A stretch of 64,000 nt of DNA from Bin34 sp963422415 (GTDB lineage Bacteria > Chloroflexota > Anaerolineae > Caldilineales > Caldilineaceae), in the NCBI GenBank assembly GCA_963422415.1, contig OY729430.1:992001-1056000 (forward strand), in the 5' to 3' direction. The number at the start of each line of letters is the position of its first letter. The first letter of the stretch is position 1. Below are positions 18,231 to 27,927 of the stretch, in pieces. The notes below the pieces were generated by a model. That model was not told the DNA's origin. It worked only from the letters and a program-made list of their open reading frames with translations, and did not search any database. The position numbers were made by a program, and so were the translations under genes.

Positions 18231-21200
18231 GCCGGCGCCGAAGTCAGGTAGTCCTGCAGGCTACGCACGCCCACTGTGTGATCCCGCAGCGATTCAATGC
18301 CCTCCAAGGCCGCCCGTCCAGCGGACATCGTGGTAATCAACGGGATGCTCAGGCGTGTCGCCAAGGCGCGGATGTGAGCGCCGTCACTCTGGCTCCGGCT
18401 GGTATAGGGCGTGTTGACAATCAATTGGATGTGGCCTGTCCGCATGGCGTCCAGGACATTGTTCCCTGCTTCGCGGGCCTTGCGCACTTCCTGCACCGGA
18501 ATGTCGGCGGCGCTCAGGGTTTGGGCCGTGCCGTGGGTGGCATACAAGGCAAAGCCCAGCCGGTGGAAGTTCCGGGCCAGATCCACGGCCTCGGCCTTGT
18601 CGTGATCCCCCACCGTAACCAAGATGCCTCCCGCCAGGGGCAGGGCTGCGCCCGCCTGCGCCTGACTCTTGGCGAAGGCATGCCCGAAGCGCGCCGCGTG
18701 GCCCATGACCTCTCCTGTGGAACGCATCTCGGGCCCTAGCAAGGTATCGAAGCCCGCGAACTTTTTCCAAGGTAAAACGGCCTCCTTGACAAAGAATCCC
18801 TGCAACGAGGGTTCGGCGGTCAGCCCCTGTGACTCCAGGGATTCGCCCGCAATGACCTTGGCCGCGATCTTGGCCAAGGGCACTCCGGTGGCCTTGCTCA
18901 CATAGGGAATGGTCCGACTCGCGCGCGGATTCACCTCGATCACGTAGGCCGTGTCGTCCTGGATAGCGTACTGGATGTTCATCAAGCCCCGCACATGCAG
19001 GGCTGTCCCCAGCGCGTGCGTGTGACGGCGCAGCATGTCCAGAGTTTCCGCCTTGATGTTGCAGGGCGGCAGTACGCAGGCGCTGTCTCCGCTATGCACT
19101 CCGGCCTTCTCGATATGCTGCATGATGCCGCCAATGACCACCCGGTCGCCGTCGCAGATGGCATCCACGTCCACTTCCAGGGCATTCTCGAGGAACTGGT
19201 CCACAAAGACCGGGCGCTGAGCCGAGACCAGCGCTGCCTGCTCCATGTAGTTTTGCAGTTCCGCCTCCGCATGCACAATGGCCATGGCCCGGCCACCCAG
19301 AACGTACGAGGGTCGGACTACCACCGGATATCCGATTTCCGCAATGACCTGCAGGGCCTCCGTCATGTTGTGGGCTACGCCGTGGGCCGGCGTTGGAATG
19401 CCTAAGTGCGTCAGCAAGGATCCAAAGCGGCTGCGGTCCTCCGCCAGATCAATGTTGGCGGGGGAAGTGCCCAAAATCCGCACGCCGCTGGCTTCCAGAT
19501 CGGCGGCCAGATTGAGCGGGGTCTGGCCGCCAAACTGCACGATCACGCCGGCCAGCTTGCCCGTGCGGGCTTCGCGTTCCACGATGTGCAGCACATCTTC
19601 ATGGGTGAGTGGCTCGAAGTAGAGGCGGGAACTGGTGTCATAGTCCGTGCTGACCGTTTCCGGGTTGCAGTTGACCATGATGGTCTCGTAGTGCAGCTCC
19701 TGCAGGGCGAAGCTAGCGTGCACACAGCAGTAGTCGAATTCAATGCCTTGGCCGATGCGGTTGGGGCCGCCCCCCAGAATGATGATCTTGGGCAGGTCGC
19801 TGGGCAGGGCCTCGTCCCCTGCGTCATAGCTGCTGTAGAGATAGGGTGTCACGGCCTGGAATTCCGCGGCACAGGTATCCACTTGATGAAAGGTGGGGTG
19901 GATGCCGGTAGCCCAGCGAGTGGCCCGCACGTCGGCTTCCGTGATGGCTTCGGTGTGGGAGTGGTGCGTGTTGCGATTGATCAGATCCGCCAGCTGCGCA
20001 TCGCTGCAACCCAGCCGCTTGGCTTGGCGGAGGGTGTGGCCATCCAGCGCGGTGAGCGACGTGGTGAAGGCATGGATCTGCATCAGCTGGTCCACAAACC
20101 AGGGATCGTATTGGGTCAGTTCGCAGATGCACTCCGCGTTCCAGCCGCGGCGCAGCGCCGAGTAGACTCCGTACAGGCGATCCCGGTTGGGCACCCGCAG
20201 CGTCTGGGACAGCTCGGCATCGGACAGCGTCTCGGGATCATCCCGCTCCAAGGGGCCCCAGCCGGAACGTCCGATTTCCAGACTGCGAATGCCTTTCTGC
20301 AAGGCGGCCTTGAAGGTCCGCCCAATGGACATGGCTTCCCCCACCGACTTCATCTGGGGCCCGAGTTCCGCGTCCACACCGCGGAACTTCTCGAAGGCCC
20401 AGCGAGGAATCTTGACCACCACATAGTCGATGGAGGGTTCAAAGGCCGCGACAGTGCGCCGCGTGATGTCATTGGTCAGTTCGTCCAGGTTGTACCCTAC
20501 GGCCACTAGGGCGGCACATTTGGCGATAGGGAATCCCGTGGCCTTGGAAGCCAAGGCGCTGGAGCGCGAGACGCGGGGATTCATCTCGATCACCACTACG
20601 CGGCCCGTCTGGGGATGCACGGCGAACTGGACATTGGATCCACCGGTTTCGACGCCCACGGCGCGCATGACCAGACGCGCCTGATTGCGCAGTCGCTGCA
20701 GCTCCTTGTCCGTCAAGGTCTGGGCGGGCGCGACTGTAATGCTGTCTCCGGTGTGGACTCCCATCGCATCCAGATTCTCGATGGAACAGACCACCACAAA
20801 GTTGTCCGCGCCATCCCGCATGACCTCGAGCTCGAATTCCTTCCAGCCAATCAGCGACTCTTCCACCAGAACGCTATGGACCGGACTTTCCGAGAGGCCC
20901 CAGGAGACCTTGGTCTCGAACTCGTCCGGCGTGAAGACCGTACCCGCGCCGCTGCCGCCCAAGGTGAAGCTGGGCCGAATGAAGATGGGGAACTCCAAGG
21001 TCCGGGCGTGCTCCTGTGCTTCGGCCAAGGAGTGGGCAATATGGGAGCGCGGGGATTCCAGGCCGTACCGGGCAATGGCTTGCTTGAACTGTGCACGGTC
21101 TTCCGCGATCTGCATGGCCTCCAGACCGGCCCCGATCAGTTCGACGCCGAACTCCTGCAGGATACCGGCTTCCGCCAGTTCCACGGCCAGATTGAGCGCC

Positions 21201-21481
21201 GTCTGTCCTCCCACGGTGGGCAGCAGCGCCTCCGGTCGTTCCTTGCTGATGATCTTGCGGAGAAATTCGCAGGTAAGGGGCTCCACGTAGGTGGCGTCCG
21301 CAAATTCCGGATCCGTCATGATCGTGGCCGGATTGGAGTTCACCAGCACGACCCGATAGCCAACTTGCCTCAGGGCCTTGCAGGCTTGCACCCCGGAGTA
21401 ATCGAATTCGCATGCCTGCCCTATCACGATAGGGCCCGCCCCGATGATGAGGATAGTCTCGATGTCGGTGCGTTGCGACAT
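18227..21481 (-). CDS. carB: Carbamoyl-phosphate synthase large chain
   Basis: Makes carbamoyl phosphate from bicarbonate, ammonia and two ATP. 1084 residues, normal length. There are two homologous ATP-grasp halves (FIRPSFTLGGSGAGTVFT and VVRPSYVLGGRAMAIVHA), an oligomerisation domain between them, and a C-terminal MGS-like allosteric domain (ATHGTAQTLSAADIPVQEV). The start MSQRTDIETILIIGAGPIVIGQ matches the family; an in-frame extension upstream is ignored. GAATCGGGATTC, a small inverted repeat, immediately precedes the ATG. The gene precedes carA, the reverse of the usual carAB order. Confidence 0.96.
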   Translation of the reverse strand: MSQRTDIETILIIGAGPIVIGQACEFDYSGVQACKALRQVGYRVVLVNSNPATIMTDPEFADATYVEPLTCEFLRKIISKERPEALLPTVGGQTALNLAVELAEAGILQEFGVELIGAGLEAMQIAEDRAQFKQAIARYGLESPRSHIAHSLAEAQEHARTLEFPIFIRPSFTLGGSGAGTVFTPDEFETKVSWGLSESPVHSVLVEESLIGWKEFELEVMRDGADNFVVVCSIENLDAMGVHTGDSITVAPAQTLTDKELQRLRNQARLVMRAVGVETGGSNVQFAVHPQTGRVVVIEMNPRVSRSSALASKATGFPIAKCAALVAVGYNLDELTNDITRRTVAAFEPSIDYVVVKIPRWAFEKFRGVDAELGPQMKSVGEAMSIGRTFKAALQKGIRSLEIGRSGWGPLERDDPETLSDAELSQTLRVPNRDRLYGVYSALRRGWNAECICELTQYDPWFVDQLMQIHAFTTSLTALDGHTLRQAKRLGCSDAQLADLINRNTHHSHTEAITEADVRATRWATGIHPTFHQVDTCAAEFQAVTPYLYSSYDAGDEALPSDLPKIIILGGGPNRIGQGIEFDYCCVHASFALQELHYETIMVNCNPETVSTDYDTSSRLYFEPLTHEDVLHIVEREARTGKLAGVIVQFGGQTPLNLAADLEASGVRILGTSPANIDLAEDRSRFGSLLTHLGIPTPAHGVAHNMTEALQVIAEIGYPVVVRPSYVLGGRAMAIVHAEAELQNYMEQAALVSAQRPVFVDQFLENALEVDVDAICDGDRVVIGGIMQHIEKAGVHSGDSACVLPPCNIKAETLDMLRRHTHALGTALHVRGLMNIQYAIQDDTAYVIEVNPRASRTIPYVSKATGVPLAKIAAKVIAGESLESQGLTAEPSLQGFFVKEAVLPWKKFAGFDTLLGPEMRSTGEVMGHAARFGHAFAKSQAQAGAALPLAGGILVTVGDHDKAEAVDLARNFHRLGFALYATHGTAQTLSAADIPVQEVRKAREAGNNVLDAMRTGHIQLIVNTPYTSRSQSDGAHIRALATRLSIPLITTMSAGRAALEGIESLRDHTVGVRSLQDYLTSAPA

Positions 21482-22156
21482 GAATCCCGATTCAATGCGC
21501 AGGCCAAGGCAGCCGCTATCGTAACACAGGATAAGGAGTCCCAGGGTTGGATTTCGAGTGGATCCGGTACGTGTCCATTTCATCAAGATGCGACAATCGG
21601 GGCAGACCCGAATTCCCGCCACCGGGTTTTGTCGGTACAAACGGCCTGCAGCCAAGAGAGACCTCCGTGAGTGTCCCAGGATCTATGTGGGCCGCTTCCC
21701 TCTAGAGCTGTCTGTACGGTAGGTGGGAAGGAAATTCCCAAATAGGGCCTTGAGTTTCCGCTCGCCTCAAGGCGGGATCTGCTGCCATATCCGATTGGGA
21801 GGCCCTTTGCGGCCCCACGGCGAAAATGGCCGCGCTCCAATTCCAGTTCGGAATCAACGGGTTTTGGGGTTCTTGCAAATTTCCGCAGCCACCATTCCCA
21901 CCGTACAGGGAAACCTAGCGTCATTCACTGCAACTTAAGGCAGGTTGTCTGGATTCTGTCCCGTGACCGCAATGCATCTTGCTGTGCGGCTGTCTACACA
22001 AAGAGGTCCCTGACTGGAGTGTGACCTCTGGTTTGGTGTTGTCTCAAGTCAGGAATAAGGGAGTTCAACAGCCGCAACAGGGCAACTCGCCGAAGATCCC
22101 GTTGCAGGACTGTCGGGAACGCGTTGGATCACAGATGCACGGGATAAGGAGATGAC
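21482..22156. other. Divergent intergenic region carB / PhyH remnant
   Basis: Must carry the carBA promoter on the minus strand. Minus-strand frames here (up to 113 codons) lack family features. No PyrR-binding hairpin with terminator or other pyrimidine attenuator was recognised. The right end holds AAGGAGATGAC, the Shine-Dalgarno of the broken dioxygenase gene. Confidence 0.45.
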
Positions 22157-22915
22157 ATGCCTGTCACACCGGAGCAAGCTGCGCAATTCGTGAATCAGGG
22201 ATACATTCAGGTGCCTGGGACCGTGCCCGACGTGAAGGTGCGGAAGGCCTTGCAGGCGATCAAGCATCCCATTGGAACAGTGGGCAAGATAGGGGCTGAT
22301 GCGGCGGCCCTTCGGAAAGATAGGTTCTGTTGCGAGTTGCGGACTTCGAAGCTGCTATTGGAACTCTTGCATGGTACGCGGGTGCGAAAACTGGCCGAAG
22401 GTCTCTTGGGGCGAGACAGGGCACAGCTGTTGCAGGAGATGCAGGTCGACCCTATTTTCCCCTTGTCCACAGGCGCAGAGTCGCCAGCCTTGTCGGGGCA
22501 TTTGGACGCCGCGGCGCTGGCACAAACGGGACGGCAGTAGGGAGCTATGTCCGTCACTTCACCCTGATGGTGGTGATCTGTTTGGTGGACGTGCCCGGCC
22601 CCTTGCATGGAAACTTCACGGTTTGGTCCGGATCCCACGTGGAAACCCGGGATTTCTTTCACCAGCACGGCCATGAAATTCTGGCGCAGGAAGGTCCCGC
22701 CATTCCACTTACGGGCGCGCATTTGAGGATCGCCGGGCAAGCAGGAGACGTGATCTTGGCGCATCATCTGCTGCAGCACGTCGGAGGCCCCAACACTTCG
22801 CCTCGGGTACACCATGCTGTAATCGGGCGCATGGCTCACGTGGATGTGGCCCGGCTGGGTTATGGTGGCTTTACGGAAATGTGGGCGGAAGTTCCAAGGA
22901 ATCTTGCAGCTCACT
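22157..22915 (+). pseudogene. Phytanoyl-CoA dioxygenase (PhyH) family, frameshifted
   Basis: Fe(II)/2-oxoglutarate oxygenase family. The 5' part begins with a strong Shine-Dalgarno and MPVTPEQAAQFVNQGYIQV, typical of PhyH N termini. It runs in one frame to a stop at 22538-22540. The second half continues in another frame from about 22535: VRHFTLMVVICLVDVPGP, HGNFTVWSGSHVETRDFF, AGDVILAHHLLQHVGGPNTS, YGGFTEMWAEVP. The iron-binding HxD segment survives only as GHLDAAA just before the break. The shifted frame then reads on without a family-like stop. One or more indels have therefore inactivated it, unless the assembly is wrong. Confidence 0.75.
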
Positions 22916-23356
22916 GTATCCAAGTAGACTCCGTTGCAGTCGGGCGTATCTCCCGTCCCGCGTCCATGGGCACTGTCCCGGTCGGGATGATTCTCCAAGT
23001 CTTGCTTGCCACCTCCATGTCGGCGGCGAGACAGGCCTCCTTCCGGCAGAGGATCCTGTATCGCCATCGCATGGGTTTCTCGCAGAGGACAGCAGGCCAT
23101 CTGCACGGCTGACCGACTGCAACGGGCTTGCCTGTGAGATGGTTTTCATTGAAATAAGTATCCACTACCATATATACTCGGTATGCCCAGTATGAGAACG
23201 CCACGGGCTCTTTGCGGATTCGGCGGGGTCCATCTCCGCATAAAGTAGAATTGGAGTGGAGAACGCACTTCGACTTGGGGACACTGCAAGTGCATTGGTG
23301 CATCGTGGCGCGCAGCGCTCCAGCCAGAATTAAGTTCATCGCGAGGGATTCTGTTT
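22916..23356. other. Intergenic stretch before the duplicated-domain lipoprotein
   Basis: No gene recognised. It contains the promoter candidate at 23149-23178 and, right before the next start, GAGGGA as Shine-Dalgarno. The rest shows no structure I can name. Confidence 0.45.
23149..23178 (+). promoter_or_regulatory. Sigma-70-type promoter candidate
   Basis: TTGAAA and TATACT are separated by 18 bp, in an AT-rich island, about 180 nt upstream of the lipoprotein gene. It is the best -35/-10 pair seen in this region; position and strand agree with driving the lipoprotein. Confidence 0.4.
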
Positions 23357-24331
23357 ATGAAACGCTTTAACTTGGGGTTGGCCTCCCTCTTGTTGCTGAC
23401 CCTCCTGCTGACAGGCTGTGCCAATCGTCCTTCTTGGCAGACCACGGAAGACTCCGGTGCGGAATTGGCCATGGAGCTTCCTGCCTTGGTGTTGCAGATC
23501 GACGAGTCGGGAGCAGTGACCAACGATCTGCTGGACTCGTTGGTTTCCCCCGCCTTGGACGCCATGTTCAGCGCCGAGCTCGCGGGCAGGTTCCAGACCG
23601 CCAACATTCAGCATCTGCAGATTGACAAGCATGCAGCGGGCATAGCGATTTGGCTCAATGGCCAACCCATGTTTGGCTCCAGTCGGTATGAAGACGCGGC
23701 TCTGGGCGAGACATTGGATGTCCTTGCCCTCCTTTTGGGCGAAACCGTGGGCGATCCGGATTCCGCCTTGACACAGGTCAAGGCGTTGTTGCCGTTTCTG
23801 GACAGCTTGGCGGCAGGTCTGATCCTGGAGTTTCCCATGCAGAGTGGCGCAACGCCCATCCCTTACGCGGTCACCTCTGATTTTCTGATGACCAGCGAAG
23901 AGGAGCTGGCGGCCATTGAAGCCGAAGCCCAGGAGCAGGGCGTGGCCGTGATCCCCATCTCAGTGGCGGAGGACGGGACGGTAGCCTCGGAGAACGTCAT
24001 GCTAAGCTTGCTCCTGAGCATGTTGCCGGCGGAAATGGAAGCCAAGGTACCGGCGGGCATGCTGGACACAGTGTCCGAGACCGGCATCACCCAGTTGGCC
24101 ATCAAGACCCGGGCCTCGGGCCTCACCATTGGCGTCAACGGCTCTGATCTGCCCCTTTTGCTGTGGAACAATGGCGAACTGGACAACCTAGTTGCCTTGC
24201 TCAAGGACGAGGCGGCTTTCCACGCTCTGCTGCCCGATCAGGACATGGAGTCCATGTCCCCGATCTTCGACACGCTGCTTCCCGTGCTGACCTCGGCCAA
24301 CTTTGATCTGGTATTGGATTTCTCTTCGTAG
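23357..24331 (+). CDS. Lipoprotein of unknown function with an internal duplication
   Basis: 324 residues. The signal peptide MKRFNLGLASLLLLTLLLTGC ends in an LTGC lipobox, so it is predicted to be anchored outside the membrane. The mature part consists of two related halves: the pattern LQIDKHAAGIAIWLNGQPM then LDVLALLL in the first half recurs as LAIKTRASGLTIGVNGSDL then LDNLVALL in the second. Both are followed by Leu-rich helices and a phrase of the type SLLPVLxxx. I do not recognise the family. It is very acidic, lacks Cys beyond the lipobox and has no enzyme motif. It stands alone, convergent with the Gfo/Idh gene. Confidence 0.8.
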   Translation: MKRFNLGLASLLLLTLLLTGCANRPSWQTTEDSGAELAMELPALVLQIDESGAVTNDLLDSLVSPALDAMFSAELAGRFQTANIQHLQIDKHAAGIAIWLNGQPMFGSSRYEDAALGETLDVLALLLGETVGDPDSALTQVKALLPFLDSLAAGLILEFPMQSGATPIPYAVTSDFLMTSEEELAAIEAEAQEQGVAVIPISVAEDGTVASENVMLSLLLSMLPAEMEAKVPAGMLDTVSETGITQLAIKTRASGLTIGVNGSDLPLLLWNNGELDNLVALLKDEAAFHALLPDQDMESMSPIFDTLLPVLTSANFDLVLDFSS

Positions 24332-24413
24332 GATCTGTATCCGGGCAAGCGACCCGGCCCTTGAGGATATGGCAGACCCCTGCTGGCTTCAATGCCAAGG
24401 GTCTTGGTTGGAT

Positions 24414-24450
24414 CTCTACAGGCCGGATATCGTACAGCCGACCTGTAGAG
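24414..24450. terminator. Inverted repeat between convergent genes
   Basis: CTCTACAGGCCGG and CCGACCTGTAGAG form a 13-bp stem with one G.U or mismatch position and an 11-nt loop. It lies between the convergent lipoprotein and oxidoreductase genes and could act as a bidirectional transcript end; no U-run is present. Confidence 0.45.
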
Positions 24451-24601
24451 CCGGGAAATTGCGATCCCTTGAGATTAGGGATAGGCTAGCCACAGGGATT
24501 TCGGAAAGTGGCGTTTGTGCGGCTCTTTCCCTGTGTCCGGGCAGGACCGGCGACCGCTACAGGGGATCGTGCACCTCCCAAGTTCGCGAGGGGCATGCAA
24601 C

Positions 24602-25714
24602 TCAAATGGAAATGGCCGTCGAGACCGACGCGTTCCTGACTTCTTCCGCGTCAACCTCTCGTTCCCGGTGCGCCGAGAGATAAATTCCTTCCGAGATCAA
24701 CATGCAGTTAAGGGCGATTTGGGCTGCAGGCAAGAGCTCCACGCGCCCTTGCAGCGCGGCAATCCAATGTGATTGGGGATCGGCCCAGGTGTCTCCGGCC
24801 TGATGTACGAACTGTCGTCGGAAATCCTGTAGCTGCAAGTCTGGTGTGCTGTCCATGGCCAGATCGCCATGAGTATGGAACCAGCCAAACGGTTCCAGGC
24901 GAACGCCCCCTTGATCGCCCAAAAGATATGAACCCTCCAGACTGTCAAGATGCATGGCCCAAGCTTCCGTAATGTCCAGAATGATGCCTCCTGCTAGGCG
25001 CACCATGCCCAAGGCCAGCTCTTCCACATCGTAGCCGCTCTCCTGGCGGCGGTGTTCGTCCATGGGCAGCCTCTGATACGTCTGGCCGGAGATGCGCAGA
25101 GGAGGCGGGTTGTCCATCAACCAGAGCAACTGGCAAATATGGTACACCCCCATGTCAAAGAGCGCTCCTCCGCCGGAGTTGTGCCTTTGCACAAAAGTGG
25201 GAGACCCATACCCATCCACGTAGGGCCGTCCCATGCGCCGGAAGCCGGTGGAACGACCGTGGTAGATGTGGCCCAATCGCCCCTCGTCGATCAGCTGGCG
25301 GGCAGCGATGGTTTCCGGGGTGAAATACAGTCGATTCTGTATGCACAGCTTGCGATCGGCAGCCTCCGCGGCCTGCAACATGGTCTGGGCGTCCACCCAA
25401 CTGCCGGCCATGGGCTTTTCACAGAATACATGCTTCCCGTGCTCCAGCGCGGCGACTGTGGCGGGCATATGGAAATTGTTGTGCAAACAGACATCTACAG
25501 CCGCAATGTCATCGCGGGCAAGTAGTGCACGAAAGTCCGTGTAACGTGCAGCCACGCCGTATTGATCTGCCACCCTGTCCAACTCGGCGAGATTGATATC
25601 CGACAGAGCCACCAGCTCTGCGTTGGTCTGGTCTGCATAGTGTGCGATGTGACTTTTGCCGATCTGGCCACAACCTATGACACCCACGCGTACGGGATCG
25701 GATTGAGTTGACAT
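24602..25714 (-). CDS. Gfo/Idh/MocA family oxidoreductase
   Basis: NAD(P)-dependent dehydrogenase of sugars, inositols or related polyols, 370 residues. The Rossmann motif GVIGCGQIGKSHI is near residue 10, the conserved EKPM triad-bearing segment is CEKPMAGSWVDAQ, and the C-terminal domain continues with GGGALFDMGVYHICQLLWL. The start MSTQSDPVRVGVIG has AAGAGGT upstream and is preferred over a much longer frame. It lies downstream of the thiamine-diphosphate enzyme on the same strand, with a 371-bp gap. The substrate is not predictable; the pairing suggests carbohydrate or inositol-like catabolism. Confidence 0.88.
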   Translation of the reverse strand: MSTQSDPVRVGVIGCGQIGKSHIAHYADQTNAELVALSDINLAELDRVADQYGVAARYTDFRALLARDDIAAVDVCLHNNFHMPATVAALEHGKHVFCEKPMAGSWVDAQTMLQAAEAADRKLCIQNRLYFTPETIAARQLIDEGRLGHIYHGRSTGFRRMGRPYVDGYGSPTFVQRHNSGGGALFDMGVYHICQLLWLMDNPPPLRISGQTYQRLPMDEHRRQESGYDVEELALGMVRLAGGIILDITEAWAMHLDSLEGSYLLGDQGGVRLEPFGWFHTHGDLAMDSTPDLQLQDFRRQFVHQAGDTWADPQSHWIAALQGRVELLPAAQIALNCMLISEGIYLSAHREREVDAEEVRNASVSTAISI

Positions 25715-26085
25715 GGGCAGTACCTCTTGATTGACTGGTTGAGAGGTGGCAACGGGAGCTGTCATCCGCGGGATAGGCCTTGGCCTTGGGATGCAGACCG
25801 GAAGATGCCGTGGCCTGACTTGCCCGGTGGCGTCCAGGCCAAGCGCAATGATACCCGCGAACCTCCAGTCTCCTCTATGCACGGCATGGTCTCGTCCGAA
25901 CCCATGCCATGCAGCCATGACCGCGGCAGACTACCACTTGCCGCCGCCTGTGGTCTGCCTGAAGCAAAGGAAATCAGGCTGCCTGCCGAGACAGCAGCGT
26001 GGGGCGCCCAGGCCATGGCAATATTCGGCATGTCAGGTTCGGGTGCGGATTCGCAGCCCGAGCATCGGGATCGCGACGGAAGCCA
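25715..26085. other. Spacer between oxidoreductase and ThDP enzyme genes
   Basis: No coding evidence. It contains an imperfect hairpin (GCAGACTACCAC with GTGGTCTGC, near 25936-25970) that could end the upstream minus-strand transcript. Otherwise I see nothing. Confidence 0.4.
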
Positions 26086-27666
26086 TCAATACTCTCTTTG
26101 CATTTCGCCCACCGGAATTTCGATTAGGGTGTGGGCCTCTGCCTGCAGAGCATGGTGCAGGAGATCGGCCAAATCGTCCGCGGAATGCGCGCGGTGGCCG
26201 CGGGCCCCGAAGGTGCGGGCCAGAGCGGCAAAGTCCGGATTGTGCAGACGCGTGCCGATCACTCGTTCGTCAAATTGTTCACGCTGAGCTCGCAGGACAT
26301 TGCCGTACGCGTTGTCATTGAACACCAGAGCCACGGAATGGATGCGGTGCTGCACGGCCGTCGCCAGCCCATGGACTCCGTACAGGAATCCGCCGTCTCC
26401 CGTGATGGCCACCACCGGGCGCTCGGGACAGGCCAGCTTGGCCCCCAGAGACATGGGATAGGCCGCCCCCAGGGTAATCTGGGAAGAGGACGTCAGGAAC
26501 TGTCCGTTCGGAGGCACAGGCAAATAGCCGCGACTGTAGTAGCCCATCTGATTCATGCCCTGAACGAAGACAGTGTCGTCGGGCGCGGCGCGGCGGATGG
26601 CCTGGATGAAGTTCCACTGCGGTTGCAACTGGGTCTCGGGCGCGAATCTTTGGGCCTTGATGGCTTGGACTGCAGTCCGGTCCGCCCCGATGTCCGCTTG
26701 AGGCCGAGTGGTCCGCGGCACCAGCAGAGGGTGGAGCGCTTCCAGGGTCGCGCGGGCGTCTCCCTGCAGATGGTGGCAATCCGGTGGGGATCGCTCTAGG
26801 TCGGGGTCATCTACATCGATTCGGATCATGGGCATGCGCAGATGAGACAGATCCTGTCCCGTGCCGATGACAATCAGCAAGTCTCGCCGTTCCAGCCACT
26901 CCCGCAGCGGAGGAAATCGCATTTCCGGCGTACCCAGCCCGAGTGGATCGGTCTCGGAGAAAACGGATTTGCCCCGGCGGCTGGTCACCACTGGAATCTG
27001 CAGGGCCTGCGCCAGTGCGCGGAATGACGGCACGGCCCCAGCGCGCAGGACGCCCGAACCGACCCACAGCACAGGACGCCGAGCCCGCTGCACCTGGGCC
27101 ACAATGTCAGACAGGCCCGGTGCGGCCGATCGAGACACCGCCGGCGCAGCGGCAGGCAACGTGACATCGGCGACATCCTCCAAGACGGAAGAGGGCACCA
27201 CCAGACCCACCGGACGCGGGCGTCCGGTCAACATCCGGGTCCAGGCCTCCTCCACCACCCCCGGAATCTCGGCTGCCGTATCCACTTGGGCGGTCCACTT
27301 GGTCATCGTGTCAAGCGCCATTCTCTCCAATTGCCGGGCGCGCAACAGAGGGTGGGAGTTAACGCTGGTAATGGCAAGCAGTGGTGTGGAATTGGCGAAG
27401 GCCGAGGCCAGGCCCGCCCCCGCATACAACAGGCCTGGTCCTGGCACCACCAAGGCCACGGCGGGCCGCCCGGAAACTTGGGTATGGGCGTCCGCCATAA
27501 AGGTGGCTTCTTGTTCATGACGCACCGAGACATAGCGAAGGGAAGGATGTCGCCACAGCGCGTCTACAGCCTCGTACTGGCCAGCGCCGGGAACGCCGAA
27601 CACCGTGTTGGCTCCCATTCGGGCCAGGGAATTCATCAGGGTCTGGCCGCCGTTGAGATACGGCAT
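26086..27666 (-). CDS. Thiamine-diphosphate-dependent enzyme (acetolactate synthase / benzoylformate decarboxylase type)
   Basis: 526 residues with the three-domain ThDP plan. The N-terminal Pyr domain has VFGVPGAG and the cofactor-activating Glu in VRHEQEATF (E51). The middle domain follows. The C-terminal PP domain carries ITGDGGFLYGVHGLATA and VFNDNAYGN, the GDG...N Mg-ThDP motif. AAGGAGACTGATTCC precedes the ATG. No small regulatory subunit (IlvN) is nearby and key ilvB neighbours are absent, so a catabolic decarboxylase or lyase is as likely as acetolactate synthase. Gfo/Idh lies downstream. Confidence 0.85.
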   Translation of the reverse strand: MPYLNGGQTLMNSLARMGANTVFGVPGAGQYEAVDALWRHPSLRYVSVRHEQEATFMADAHTQVSGRPAVALVVPGPGLLYAGAGLASAFANSTPLLAITSVNSHPLLRARQLERMALDTMTKWTAQVDTAAEIPGVVEEAWTRMLTGRPRPVGLVVPSSVLEDVADVTLPAAAPAVSRSAAPGLSDIVAQVQRARRPVLWVGSGVLRAGAVPSFRALAQALQIPVVTSRRGKSVFSETDPLGLGTPEMRFPPLREWLERRDLLIVIGTGQDLSHLRMPMIRIDVDDPDLERSPPDCHHLQGDARATLEALHPLLVPRTTRPQADIGADRTAVQAIKAQRFAPETQLQPQWNFIQAIRRAAPDDTVFVQGMNQMGYYSRGYLPVPPNGQFLTSSSQITLGAAYPMSLGAKLACPERPVVAITGDGGFLYGVHGLATAVQHRIHSVALVFNDNAYGNVLRAQREQFDERVIGTRLHNPDFAALARTFGARGHRAHSADDLADLLHHALQAEAHTLIEIPVGEMQREY

Positions 27667-27927
27667 GGAATCAGTCTCCTTCGGCAGTCCCGGAGGGGAC
27701 CAGCCCGCGGAAGTTGTGGATACGATGCAGGGTTGTCAAGTTGGTGTCATGCGGGTTGATGCTGTCTACGGAGGTGCGCGACAGAGTCCACAGAATCTAC
27801 ATCGCATGCGCCCGCAGCGAAGCGTAACTGGACGCCTTCAGCGGTTCGAATCATGACAATGCATCCTACTTGCAGCCACTGGCTACGTTCTCACTATACA
27901 GTAAGGTCAAGGGCCGACGTTCATTGC
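27667..27927. other. Spacer upstream of the ThDP enzyme gene
   Basis: No gene or structured element recognised; it should hold the promoter of the minus-strand ThDP enzyme gene. Confidence 0.4.
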
